Source of the DNA: Bacteroidota bacterium
GTDB lineage: Bacteria; Bacteroidota; Bacteroidia; Chitinophagales; Saprospiraceae
Direction of reading: 5' to 3'
Assembly (NCBI GenBank): GCA_016124585.1
Contig: WGNL01000006.1
Span: 1 to 64,000, forward strand
DNA: 64,000 nucleotides
Positions within the stretch are counted from its first letter, which is position 1. Each line of letters starts with the position of its first letter. This document shows, piece after piece, positions 24,601 to 32,622 of this stretch. Position numbers and translations under genes: made by a program. The notes below the pieces were generated by a model, which worked only from the letters and a program-made list of their open reading frames with translations, was not told the DNA's origin and did no database searches.

Positions 24601-26226
24601 ATGAAACAGAAACTTGGACTCCTTGCACTTACCTGTGTGTTAAATATCGGTTGCCTGTCGGCCCAGTTCATCCTCAACGGTTCGGCGGTACAAGTGAATG
24701 ATACCTGTTGGACACTCACCGAAGCCCAAAACTGGCAGGTGGGCTCCATCTGGAACGAAACGAAAATTGACCTCAACAACAGCTTTCAGGTCATCATGGA
24801 GCTTAAGCTTGGTTGCAATGACAATGGTGCCGATGGCATCCTCTTTGGGTTGCAACCAGTGAGCACAAGCATTGGGGAACAGGGCGAGGGCATTGGCTTT
24901 CAGGGCGTTTCGCCTTCCTTAGGCATCGAGTTCGATACTTGGCAGAATTCTAATCTTAACGATCCCGCCTACGACCACGTGGCCATTTCTAAAAACGGCG
25001 TGCTCAACCACTCCTCTCCCAACAACCTAGCTGGCCCGGTACAGGCCAATGCATCCAATGCGAACATTGAGGATTGTGATTTCCACAAGCTCCGGGTAAA
25101 TTGGGATGCCGTTACCCACACCATTGAAGTTTGGTTCGACTGCAAATTGCGGCTGACTTATACTGGCGACATCGTGAACGATATTTTTGGTGGTGACCCC
25201 TATGTTTACTGGGGTTTCACTTCTGCGACGGGTGGTGCCAACAATCTCCAACAGGTCTGTTTCAGCTACACCACTTTCTTGGATAAATTTGATGACGTCG
25301 TTATCTGCCCAGGCGGGCAGTACCAAATCACGCTCAGCGGCGGTGTGGAATACCATTGGGCACCTGCCGCTGGCCTTAGCAACCCAAATATTGCCAACCC
25401 CATTGCCAAGCCTGACTCAACGACTGACTACCAAGTTGAGGTGATCGATGCCTGCGGCAACCAATTCTTTGATACCATCAATGTCGCCATAGATGGTGAT
25501 ACGGTTTTTTTTGAACTTGGCGTGGACACGATGATTTGCGAGGGCGAATCGTTGCTATTGGATGCAACATCCTTTGGAACCAATTCAGTGGATTATAAAT
25601 GGTCAAATGGACAAACTACCCCAACCATTGGTGCCACTACTACAGGCCTTTACGCCGTGACAGTCACCATTGACGACTACTGCGTGGCAGACGACCGCAA
25701 AGCCATTACCGTGGTACCTTTGCCAAAAGCCAACCTGCCGCCTGACACAGTACTTTGCCTCGAACAAGTATTGATGCTGGATGCTAGCAATGGCATTGGC
25801 GAATATCTGTGGCAGGACGGGCTGACGGATCCCTTACGTACTGTGACCGAACCTGGCGGCACCTACATCATTGTCGCTTCAAATATTTGCGGTGAAGAAA
25901 AGGCCAGCATCTCAGTGCTTTATGAAGATTGCAGACAGGTTTATTTCCCAAATGTTTTTTCTCCGAACGATGATGGTATCAATGACATTTTCCTCCCTTT
26001 TGACGGTGGCGATGTACTCATAGTCCTTTCCCTGCAAATCTTTGATCGCTGGGGAGGGCGGGTATTTGAAGCGTATGAATTTCCCCCGAATGATTTTGCC
26101 TTGGGCTGGGACGGGCTGGTTCGAGGCAAAAAGGCCAACCCCGGCGTGTACGCTTGGTTTGCGGAGGTTGAGTTTCGGGATGGGAAAAAGGAATTGAAAA
26201 AAGGCGAAGTAACCTTACTGCGGTGA
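24601..26226 (+). CDS. Secreted lectin-like protein with T9SS type B sorting domain
   Basis: The 541-residue protein has a signal peptide (about 1-20), an L-type-lectin-like beta-sandwich (about 25-225) with the family phrases ADGILFGLQP, GIEFDTWQN, HKLRVNWDAVTHTIEVWFD and YWGFTSATGG, then two or three Ig/PKD-like repeats ending in YTVEV-like strands, and the gliding-motility-type (type B) sorting domain from about residue 443: VYFPNVFSPNDDGIND, FDRWG and NPGVYAW. It should be exported by T9SS and bind carbohydrate on the cell surface or outside. It begins 4 bp after pnuC, but a functional link is unlikely. Confidence 0.88.
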   Translation: MKQKLGLLALTCVLNIGCLSAQFILNGSAVQVNDTCWTLTEAQNWQVGSIWNETKIDLNNSFQVIMELKLGCNDNGADGILFGLQPVSTSIGEQGEGIGFQGVSPSLGIEFDTWQNSNLNDPAYDHVAISKNGVLNHSSPNNLAGPVQANASNANIEDCDFHKLRVNWDAVTHTIEVWFDCKLRLTYTGDIVNDIFGGDPYVYWGFTSATGGANNLQQVCFSYTTFLDKFDDVVICPGGQYQITLSGGVEYHWAPAAGLSNPNIANPIAKPDSTTDYQVEVIDACGNQFFDTINVAIDGDTVFFELGVDTMICEGESLLLDATSFGTNSVDYKWSNGQTTPTIGATTTGLYAVTVTIDDYCVADDRKAITVVPLPKANLPPDTVLCLEQVLMLDASNGIGEYLWQDGLTDPLRTVTEPGGTYIIVASNICGEEKASISVLYEDCRQVYFPNVFSPNDDGINDIFLPFDGGDVLIVLSLQIFDRWGGRVFEAYEFPPNDFALGWDGLVRGKKANPGVYAWFAEVEFRDGKKELKKGEVTLLR

Positions 26227-26302
26227 GTTTTGGTAAAATCAAACCAAAAGGAGTAGCTTTCGACCGCAATTTTTGCACAAAACAAAAATCAACTTTAAGC
26301 AG

Positions 26303-28087
26303 ATGCAACTATCCACACTTGATTGGTCAATCGTGGCCGCATTCTTTGTGCTGTCATTGGTCATTGGTCTTGTAGTCAGCAAACGGGCTGGCGAAAGTGC
26401 CTCCGAATATTTCCTCTCCGGGCGCTCTATGCCTTGGTGGTTGCTGGGCTTTTCGATGGTCGCCACCACCTTCAGTGCCGATACTCCGAACCTTGTCACG
26501 GATATTGTTCGGAAAAATGGTGTCAGTGGCAACTGGCAGTGGTGGGCTTTCCTGCTTACGGGCATGTTGACTGTATTTGTTTACGCTAAACTCTGGCGGC
26601 GTAGTGGCGTACTAACTGACCTCGAATTTTACGAACTGCGCTACTCCGGCAAAGAAGCCGCCTTTCTGCGGGGCTTCCGGGCGCTGTACCTCGGTGTGTT
26701 TTTCAATGTGATGATCATGGCGACGGTCTCGCTTGCCGCTATAAAAATCGGTGGTGTGTTGCTAGGGCTTTCGCCAATTCAAACCATCCTGATTGCAAGC
26801 ATTGTGACAGTGGCCTACACTTCACTGGGTGGTCTAACGGGGGTTATCTGGACAGATTTTTTTCAGTTCATTGTTGCCATGATCGGCGTGGCGGGAGCGG
26901 CTTATGTGGTGGTCAATTTGCCCCAAGTGGGAGGCTTGTCGGCCATGTTGGCACACCCTAACGTGGCTGGTAAGTTGAGTGTATTGCCTGACTTTCACGA
27001 TATGAGTGTGCTAGTGCCTTTCCTAATCATGCCCCTCGCCATTCAATGGTGGAGCGTATGGTATCCCGGAGCCGAGCCGGGCGGAGGCGGCTACATCGCT
27101 CAGCGGATGCTTTCTGCCAAAAACGAGAACCACGCCATCACGGCTACCTTGTTCTTCAATTTTGTGCATTATGCACTGCGTCCTTGGCCTTGGATTGCTG
27201 TGGCCTTAGCTTCACTTATCGTTTTTCCCGATGTGGCTTCCTTGAAAACGGCCTTTCCGAACTTGCCAGCCAATATCATCAACGATGACCTTGCTTATCC
27301 AGCCATGATGTCCTTCTTGCCAAGCGGCCTTTTAGGCATCATTGTGGCGGCACTGATAGCGGCATATATGTCCACCATTGCTACTCACCTCAATTGGGGC
27401 TCAAGCTACGTGGTCAATGATTTTTACAAGCGGTTCATCAAGCCGGAAGCCAGTGACAAAGAGCAAGTGACAGTAGGTAGGATTTCGACGCTGGTACTGA
27501 TGGTTTTTTCCGCATTGTTGGCATTGTTGCTTTCAAATGCGCTGCAAGCTTTCAATATCCTCCTGCAAATCGGTGCAGGTACGGGTCTGATTTTCATCCT
27601 CCGCTGGTTCTGGTGGCGTATCAATGCTTGGAGCGAGATTTCGGCAATGATTATTTCGTTTGTGGTGGCTTGTGTTTTTGAATTTGGGTTCCCTGATGTA
27701 CCCTCGCATATCAAACTCATGGCTGGGGTAGGTATCACTACAATCGGGTGGATAGTGGTCACTTTCATGACCCAGCCCACTGCTCATTCCAAATTGCTTA
27801 ATTTTTACAAACTCATTAAACCACAGCCGACTGGCTGGCAAGCCGTCATTCAACCTGCCCTTACGACTGGGGAATTGCAGCCTAGCGATGTAGTTCCCGG
27901 CAAACTTCCGCTTGAAATCATGTGCATGATTGCTGGCTGCTTCTTGGTGTACGGAGCGTTGTTCGGTCTCGGTTTCTGGATGTATGGGGAGATTGGCAAA
28001 GCGCTGATTGGGCTTGCGGTTTCTGCCTTAGCTACTTTGGTTTTGGTGAAATCATGGAGTCAGGTAAAAGGCAGTATGTTGGAGTAG
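26303..28087 (+). CDS. Sodium:solute symporter family transporter
   Basis: The 594-residue product is a multi-pass membrane protein of the SSS family, with about 12-14 segments. Family features include SASEYFLSGRSMPWWLLGFSMVATTFSADTP at the N-terminal side (the sodium-site region), SLGGLTGVIWTDFFQF and the GLLGIIVAALIAAYMSTIATHLNWGSSYVVNDFY stretch. The solute (sugar, amino acid or other) cannot be read. Extending ten codons upstream would need a TTG start, so the ATG at 26303 is used. It follows the T9SS-B gene by 76 bp on the same strand. Confidence 0.9.
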   Translation: MQLSTLDWSIVAAFFVLSLVIGLVVSKRAGESASEYFLSGRSMPWWLLGFSMVATTFSADTPNLVTDIVRKNGVSGNWQWWAFLLTGMLTVFVYAKLWRRSGVLTDLEFYELRYSGKEAAFLRGFRALYLGVFFNVMIMATVSLAAIKIGGVLLGLSPIQTILIASIVTVAYTSLGGLTGVIWTDFFQFIVAMIGVAGAAYVVVNLPQVGGLSAMLAHPNVAGKLSVLPDFHDMSVLVPFLIMPLAIQWWSVWYPGAEPGGGGYIAQRMLSAKNENHAITATLFFNFVHYALRPWPWIAVALASLIVFPDVASLKTAFPNLPANIINDDLAYPAMMSFLPSGLLGIIVAALIAAYMSTIATHLNWGSSYVVNDFYKRFIKPEASDKEQVTVGRISTLVLMVFSALLALLLSNALQAFNILLQIGAGTGLIFILRWFWWRINAWSEISAMIISFVVACVFEFGFPDVPSHIKLMAGVGITTIGWIVVTFMTQPTAHSKLLNFYKLIKPQPTGWQAVIQPALTTGELQPSDVVPGKLPLEIMCMIAGCFLVYGALFGLGFWMYGEIGKALIGLAVSALATLVLVKSWSQVKGSMLE

Positions 28088-28100
28088 TTTTTTGCTAAGT

Positions 28101-28997
28101 TTAATTTGGGTGGAAAACAAACACTTTGCCCGGCAAATCATCCAAACCTTCATTTGCAATGTACATCGTGCCATCCTCATCAAAGCAAATGCCCTCAGGT
28201 TGGTTGTGCATGCTTTTTTTGAGGCGTTCCAGGTAGAGGATTTTTCCTGTTGAATCCAGCACCAGCAAAGTATTGCCACGAGCAGAGGTTACGTAAATAT
28301 CGCCTGTAATTGGGTGGATGGCAATGCCTGATGGGCTAAACTTCATCTGTTCATCCTTCTGAACATACACATGCTCCATTTTCTTTTTGGCGCCCGGATC
28401 CCCGCAGTTTTCCAGAAATCCCTGCAAATTGGGAAGGGTGAGCAAAAATGCAGGTTCATCCCCAACAGTTTTCGTATTTAGGTCAAAAGCGTAAATGGCT
28501 TTGTTCAACGGTGTGCCCTCTTTGTCAACGCCTTTGCCTTTGCAGCCTAAAAGTAGGCGGTTGTTTTTTTTGTCGTAAGCAAGGCCCTCCACGTCGTTGT
28601 CTTTGTTCAAAAATGATTTGAAAGTTTGCACTTCGGGGTCAGGCTCTAGGAAGTTTTTTATTTGGTAGAGCGTACCGTTGCTCTTGATGGCCCATACATC
28701 ATTGCCTACGATTTCCAACCCCTCGAAGTCACCAGAGTCTTTGAACAACACTTGCTTTTTCACTTCCCCAGTAGTTTTATCCAACAAATAAACTATGCCC
28801 TTTTCATCATTAATGGTTGCGAGCAGTTGGCCCTGTATGCCCAGACCTGATACTTCTTTAAGCTCCTCTGGCATGATTAAAGTAGCATCGGGTGCCTCTA
28901 GTTCGTAAGGAAACGAGGAAAAATATTCATTGTTCAGACAACTGTTTTCGAGGGTAAACCAAGTAGGGAAAAGAATCAGCAGCAGTAGTTTCGACAT
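28101..28997 (-). CDS. SdiA-regulated-like beta-propeller protein
   Basis: This 298-residue exported protein has a weak signal peptide (about 1-20, with a cysteine in ENSCLNN that could be a lipid site) and six-bladed-propeller-type repeats of the SdiA-regulated family: KEVSGLGIQGQLLATINDEKG, GDFEGLEIVGNDVWAI, NDVEGLAYDKKNNRLLLGCKG, PSGIAIHPITGDIYVTSARG and QPEGICFDEDGTMYIANEG. Each blade has the repeated D/N-E-G or G-I-A pattern. Such proteins are envelope proteins of unknown biochemical role. It converges with the symporter gene, with only 13 bp between stops. Confidence 0.8.
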   Translation of the reverse strand: MSKLLLLILFPTWFTLENSCLNNEYFSSFPYELEAPDATLIMPEELKEVSGLGIQGQLLATINDEKGIVYLLDKTTGEVKKQVLFKDSGDFEGLEIVGNDVWAIKSNGTLYQIKNFLEPDPEVQTFKSFLNKDNDVEGLAYDKKNNRLLLGCKGKGVDKEGTPLNKAIYAFDLNTKTVGDEPAFLLTLPNLQGFLENCGDPGAKKKMEHVYVQKDEQMKFSPSGIAIHPITGDIYVTSARGNTLLVLDSTGKILYLERLKKSMHNQPEGICFDEDGTMYIANEGLDDLPGKVFVFHPN

Positions 28998-29035
28998 GTT
29001 GGGTGTGGTTATTTTTGTGAAAACGCTTTGTGAAG

Positions 29036-29043
29036 CAAAGCTA
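29036..29043 (-). promoter_or_regulatory. Putative -7 element of the propeller gene
   Basis: Minus-strand TAGCTTTG matches TAnnTTTG, 38 bp upstream of the start at 28997. Confidence 0.5.
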
Positions 29044-29140
29044 CGGGATTACGGGGCGGAAAGTTGCTCTTGGTATAAAACGAAGGCTTTTGGATAATTG
29101 GTATTCCATTAGAGTATGACAAAATGAGAAACATTTCATA

Positions 29141-29168
29141 AAAAAAGTCGCACCCATAAGGTGCGACT
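29141..29168 (-). terminator. Hairpin with T tract and no gene upstream of it
   Basis: AGTCGCACC (29146-29154) and GGTGCGACT (29160-29168) form a 9-bp stem with a 5-nt loop; on the minus strand it is followed by six T (29141-29146). There is no minus-strand gene between it and 29337, so it either ends a short unannotated RNA or antisense transcript, or has another role. The rest of the 340-bp gap 28998-29337 holds only an imperfect inverted pair (TTTAGGCTTTTG near 29209 and CAAGAGCCTAAA near 29275) and no convincing ORF. Confidence 0.6.
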
Positions 29169-29337
29169 GCCATAAACAAATTATAATCTCATGAAATAAA
29201 CGAAAATCTTTAGGCTTTTGAGGAGGATGTACACTTTGTATTTACAACCACGAAAAACTTTCAGAAGTTTACACCAAGAGCCTAAAATCAATCTGAGGGC
29301 ATAATTGCTAACAGGTTTTTAACAAATAGAAAAAAGT

Positions 29338-30177
29338 ATGAAGGGCATTTCCAAGACGGACATCGTGCGGGTGCAAGGCCAACAGCAAAGGTTACTTGAG
29401 GACTTTGTCGTGACCGAGGAGCCGCTCGAAATCAGGTTGGGATTCCTAAAGAATGGGAGACGGGCGCAAAAAAGCATCTCAGTGACCATGCGCACCCCTG
29501 GTCATGATGAGGAATTGGCACTGGGCTTTCTCTTCACTGAAGGAGTCATCGCCCATGTCGAGCAGGTGACGGGTTTTGGCCGCCCTCCAGTTCGCTGGAA
29601 ACAAGCCAAGGAAAATGTGATTCTAGCCGAACTGGGCGATGAAGTAGAAGTGGATATTGGGCGTTTGAATCGCAATTTTTACACCACCTCCTCTTGTGGA
29701 GTATGCGGCAAGGCGAGCATTGAAGCGGTTCGGGTACAGGGTAGGTACGAGTTGCCGGAGGCAGTACCAATGTTTTCGGCTAAACTGCTGCACGAAATGC
29801 CTGAAATGCTGGCAACTAAGCAGTCTATATTTGACTGCACAGGTGGTTTGCATGGTGCGGCCTTGTTCGATACAAGCGGCAAACTGCTGCTTTCCCGCGA
29901 GGACGTAGGTCGCCATAATGCCCTCGACAAGCTCATTGGAGCTGCGTTGCAGCAAGGTCTGGTGCCGCTTTCGGGGAAATTAGTGCTTGTGAGCGGTCGG
30001 GCCGGTTTTGAGTTGGTGCAGAAGTCGGTCATGGCAGGGGTGGCAGTGCTAGCCGCCGTGGGTGCCCCGACAAGTCTTTCCGTGGAACTGTCAGTGGAGG
30101 CAGGCATGTCTCTCGTTGGGTTTCTTCGAAATGGGCAGTTTAATATTTATAGTGGCGCTGAGCGTATCAGTTTTTAG
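29338..30177 (+). CDS. fdhD: Formate dehydrogenase accessory sulfurtransferase FdhD
   Basis: FdhD passes sulfur from a cysteine desulfurase to the molybdenum cofactor of formate dehydrogenase. The 279-residue protein has the catalytic pair in SSCGVCGK (C120, C123) and the conserved segments HDEELALGFLFTEG, FDCTGGLHGAALFD, REDVGRHNALDKLIG and VSGRAGFELVQKSVMAG. No formate dehydrogenase or molybdopterin genes are in the window, so its client is elsewhere. Downstream lies THX on the same strand with its own promoter. Confidence 0.94.
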   Translation: MKGISKTDIVRVQGQQQRLLEDFVVTEEPLEIRLGFLKNGRRAQKSISVTMRTPGHDEELALGFLFTEGVIAHVEQVTGFGRPPVRWKQAKENVILAELGDEVEVDIGRLNRNFYTTSSCGVCGKASIEAVRVQGRYELPEAVPMFSAKLLHEMPEMLATKQSIFDCTGGLHGAALFDTSGKLLLSREDVGRHNALDKLIGAALQQGLVPLSGKLVLVSGRAGFELVQKSVMAGVAVLAAVGAPTSLSVELSVEAGMSLVGFLRNGQFNIYSGAERISF

Positions 30178-30196
30178 ACTTTGTTGGAAAAACCGT

Positions 30197-30204
30197 TACT
30201 TTTG
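30197..30204 (+). promoter_or_regulatory. Putative -7 element of the THX gene
   Basis: TACTTTTG matches TAnnTTTG, 49 bp before the ATG at 30254. Confidence 0.5.
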
Positions 30205-30253
30205 CCAGCTTTTTATTACAAACTAATTTCATCACCATTTAAAAATACCTAAC

Positions 30254-30376
30254 ATGGGCAGAGGAGACAAGAGAACCACCAAAGGCAAAATTGCAAGGGG
30301 TTCGCACGGCAAAAGTCGTAACAAAAAGACGAACAGTGCAGCACAGCCGAAGAAAGAAGTAAAGAAGAACGGCTAA
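30254..30376 (+). CDS. 30S ribosomal protein THX family
   Basis: This 40-residue, very basic protein starts MGRGDKRTTKGKIARGSHGK, which follows the THX pattern (MGKGDxRTxxGKIxxGxYG) of the small protein that stabilises the head of the 30S subunit in Thermus and is widely found in Bacteroidota. The C-terminal half is Lys/Asn/Ala-rich and low in complexity, longer than the minimal Thermus form. A good promoter element precedes it, and the reading frame ends 68 bp before the next ATG. Confidence 0.85.
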   Translation: MGRGDKRTTKGKIARGSHGKSRNKKTNSAAQPKKEVKKNG

Positions 30377-30444
30377 GATAACCCGTTGGATGTTGCTTGC
30401 TCCACTCTAGGACGAGCAACAACCAACTGGTTAAACAAAGTTTT

Positions 30445-30828
30445 ATGAAAATTCGCATCCAAGGCAATTCCATCCGCCTGCGGCTTTCACAATCAGAAGT
30501 GACTAAATTCCACGAAACTGGTAGTGTTTCAGACAGTATCAGCTTTGGTGGGATTTTGGGTGCAAAATTGAGTTATTCACTGGAGCGCACTGACATGCCT
30601 GATATGTCTGCCACATTTGATAACAACCAAATCAGTGTTTTCGTACCAACTGAACTGGGGGTCCGTTGGGCTACTTCTGTGGAAGAGGTAGGGATGGAGC
30701 ATCTGCAACGTGTAGCCGCCATCGATGAAGCACTGCGGATTTTAGTTGAAAAGGACTTCAAATGCTTGGCAGAGCGGCCTGATGCTGACGAATCTGACAA
30801 TTTCCCGAATCCGAACCTTAGTTGCTGA
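30445..30828 (+). CDS. Conserved small protein, DUF7009-like
   Basis: The 127-residue product starts KIRIQGNSIRLRLSQSEV, a start that I associate with the DUF7009 family of uncharacterised bacterial proteins. Secondary structure looks like a short beta-sheet domain followed by an amphipathic helix (MEHLQRVAAIDEALRILVEKD) and an acidic/Asn/Pro tail with a cysteine at the very end. No signal peptide is present, so it is cytoplasmic. Sixteen upstream codons are open, but the ATG at 30445 matches the conserved beginning. Confidence 0.65.
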   Translation: MKIRIQGNSIRLRLSQSEVTKFHETGSVSDSISFGGILGAKLSYSLERTDMPDMSATFDNNQISVFVPTELGVRWATSVEEVGMEHLQRVAAIDEALRILVEKDFKCLAERPDADESDNFPNPNLSC

Positions 30829-30942
30829 TTCCCCACGCATTTTAAATTACTGACCTGAAATATCACCTTCCGGCGTTTTTCCACCAAACCTAATATTTTG
30901 AGAATGCTTTTTAGCCTACTATTTGGTTATTAACTTGCCCTG

Positions 30943-31053
30943 TATTTATTAGGGTTTTGAGTATAAAATGGACGGGGCGTAAGCCGAATCTTGCTCGACT
31001 AACACCCCGATTTGGCTTTTCACAGAAAAAATTTGAGAAAAACCTAATAAATA
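30943..31053. repeat. 111-bp element bounded by 16-bp inverted repeats
   Basis: The ends TATTTATTAGG-GTTTT (30943-30958) and its inverse (31038-31053) match at 15 of 16 positions. Inside, GGGG/CCCC and GCCGAATC/GATTTGGC are also complementary, so the whole unit can fold. No ORF covers it convincingly and no target duplication is visible. It may be a small non-autonomous element, or a structured RNA gene. It makes up much of the 271-bp gap 30829-31099. Confidence 0.45.
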
Positions 31054-31099
31054 CGCCAAAAACCTAGCAATTGCTGAAACACCTGCTTGTTTGAAAGCG

Positions 31100-31297
31100 T
31101 TAGTGTGATCGTTTATAAACGTTTTTCGGGAAAAGTCCCGATCTGGTTTTTGACTTTGGATAATTACCTTTTTTATCTGGCTGTGCATGTGCCGAGTCGT
31201 TCATCGGGCATCCAGAGCCACGGTTGCATGCCGTGGCAGATAGAAGGAAAACAATGGCTGCGAGGCCGAACACAAGCGAAAACCTTGACTTAATCAT
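31100..31297 (-). CDS. Small lipoprotein with GSGCP motif
   Basis: The 65-residue product has a lipoprotein signal: two basic residues, a hydrophobic stretch and the lipobox SATAC with lipid cysteine C24. The mature part of about 40 residues begins CNRGSGCPMND (second cysteine C30) and is then very basic with SGLFPK near the end. I have the impression of similar tiny Bacteroidota lipoproteins with a GxGCP and LFPK pattern, but no function is known. The ATG at 31297 is chosen over an upstream TTG. Confidence 0.6.
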   Translation of the reverse strand: MIKSRFSLVFGLAAIVFLLSATACNRGSGCPMNDSAHAQPDKKGNYPKSKTRSGLFPKNVYKRSH

Positions 31298-31411
31298 TTG
31301 CGAAAACAAATTTTAGCTTAAAAGAATGGTGCAAAGTTGGGCAAAATACCCGTCAAATGCGAGCTTTAGATGAAAAGTCCAATAAAATCAGGCATTTTTC
31401 TCTTTAAAACG

Positions 31412-31441
31412 TTGGCGGATATGGATGCTTGTATATTTTTG
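31412..31441 (+). promoter_or_regulatory. Putative promoter of the HU gene
   Basis: TTG at 31412-31414, a 19-bp spacer and TATTTTTG at 31434-31441 fit the Bacteroidota -33/-7 pattern very well. The start codon is 42 bp downstream. Confidence 0.65.
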
Positions 31442-31483
31442 CGCCACTTTTTTAAAAACTGTAATTTATTAAACCATTTTAAG

Positions 31484-31756
31484 ATGAACAAAGGAGATTT
31501 GATCAACAAAGTCGCAGAAAGCGCAGGCCTTACCAAAGCACAAGCCACTTCTGCTGTTAACACAGTATTTGAAGCAATTGGTGAGTCACTCACTAACGGT
31601 GACAAAGTTACACTCATCGGCTTCGGTACTTTCTCTGTATCTAAGCGCGAAGCTCGTCAGGGCCGCAACCCACAGACTGGCCAATCCATCACGATTGCTG
31701 CTAAAACTTCTGTGAAGTTCAAAGCTGGCAAAGAACTGGCGGATTCTGTGAACTAA
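31484..31756 (+). CDS. HU family DNA-binding protein
   Basis: HU is a small dimeric nucleoid protein that bends DNA. The 90-residue product is full-length and begins MNKGDLINKVAESAGLTKAQ, with the family signature GFGTFSVSKREARQGRNPQTG followed by the IxIxAxxxxKFKAGKELxxxVN end. The DNA-binding arms and the proline of RNPQTG are intact. It is a single gene with its own promoter and a strong terminator. The frame is open for 38 more codons upstream, but these lie across the promoter. Confidence 0.95.
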   Translation: MNKGDLINKVAESAGLTKAQATSAVNTVFEAIGESLTNGDKVTLIGFGTFSVSKREARQGRNPQTGQSITIAAKTSVKFKAGKELADSVN

Positions 31757-31781
31757 TCACAAACCGAAAGATCTAGCTTTC

Positions 31782-31829
31782 AAAAAGGAAAGGGCAACCG
31801 GGAAATCCCCAGTTGCCCTTTTCCTTTTT
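31782..31829 (+). terminator. Terminator of the HU gene
   Basis: A 17-bp stem with one extra T on the right arm (31782-31798 with 31812-31829) and a 13-nt loop ends in T-rich sequence, 26 bp after the HU stop. Confidence 0.85.
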
Positions 31830-31837
31830 CCTTTTCC

Positions 31838-31845
31838 TACCTTTG
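31838..31845 (+). promoter_or_regulatory. Putative -7 element of the methyltransferase gene
   Basis: TACCTTTG matches TAnnTTTG, 35 bp before the ATG at 31881 and directly behind the HU terminator. Confidence 0.5.
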
Positions 31846-31880
31846 TATGCTGATTATTCAGCAAAGGCATCAATTTTACC

Positions 31881-32615
31881 ATGTACGAGGCAGTAAAAAA
31901 GCTGGCAAAAAAGTCTTTCCCAAAGCAATTGCTCCTTAAAAATGAGTTGTTCCTTCGGAAAATCCTCGCTGTCAGCTATCGAGGTAATGCGGTTTGCTGC
32001 AATATTTGCGAGAGCAAGCTCAGCCACTTCATCTACCTCGAAAACGGAGAACTGCTCTGCCCAGCCTGCGGAAGCCTACCACGCAATCGCCGGCTTTGGC
32101 AACAGTTAGGGGAGCAGGATTTGCTTAGAGGAAACGTCCTAGATTTTTCGCCTAGCCGATGCTTGGCAAGGAAAATGCGGGTGCAAAAGGGCATCCGCTA
32201 CGTCAGCAGTGATTTCGTCGGGGAGTTTGAAGCTGAAAAATCGCATGACATCACAGCCATCGCCGAACCGGATGACAGTTTCGATCTCGTTATTTGCTAC
32301 CATGTGTTGGAGCATGTGGATAATGATCAGAGAGCCATGCAGGAGCTTTTTCGAGTGTTGAAACTCGGTGGCAAAGTGCTGATTCAGACGCCTTTCAAAG
32401 AGGGCGACATTTACGAAGACCCTACTATCATCAGCCCGGAAGCCCGGTTGGAGCATTTTGGGCAGGAAGACCACGTTCGGATTTACTCCGAAAGCGGCTT
32501 GGCAAAGAGGTTAGGGAGTGCAGGCTTTTCAGTGGAAATTAAGCATTTCGAAGAAGACCTGAAATTTGGAATGAAGGAAAACGAAACTCTTTTAATAGCA
32601 ACAAAACCTAAGTAA
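31881..32615 (+). CDS. SAM-dependent methyltransferase with N-terminal zinc-ribbon-like motif
   Basis: The 244-residue protein has four cysteines in two CxxC pairs at about residues 40-66 (CNICES, CPACGS), a likely zinc ribbon, then a class I methyltransferase core from about 80: NVLDFSPS (weak motif I), a SSDF motif II position, FDLVICYHVLEHVDNDQRAMQELFRVLKLGGKVLIQTPF with the HVLEH and LKLGG signatures. Motif I lacks the usual GxGxG. The substrate is unknown; related proteins occur in polysaccharide and lipid modification loci. metB-type gene follows after 7 bp, so the two are likely co-transcribed. Confidence 0.82.
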   Translation: MYEAVKKLAKKSFPKQLLLKNELFLRKILAVSYRGNAVCCNICESKLSHFIYLENGELLCPACGSLPRNRRLWQQLGEQDLLRGNVLDFSPSRCLARKMRVQKGIRYVSSDFVGEFEAEKSHDITAIAEPDDSFDLVICYHVLEHVDNDQRAMQELFRVLKLGGKVLIQTPFKEGDIYEDPTIISPEARLEHFGQEDHVRIYSESGLAKRLGSAGFSVEIKHFEEDLKFGMKENETLLIATKPK

Positions 32616-32622
32616 GAAATAC

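Noticed and set aside
30949-31188. 79-codon minus-strand frame overlapping the mini-lipoprotein
   Set aside because: The lipoprotein frame has a clear signal and lipobox; this frame runs through the 111-bp inverted repeat element and lacks any motif.
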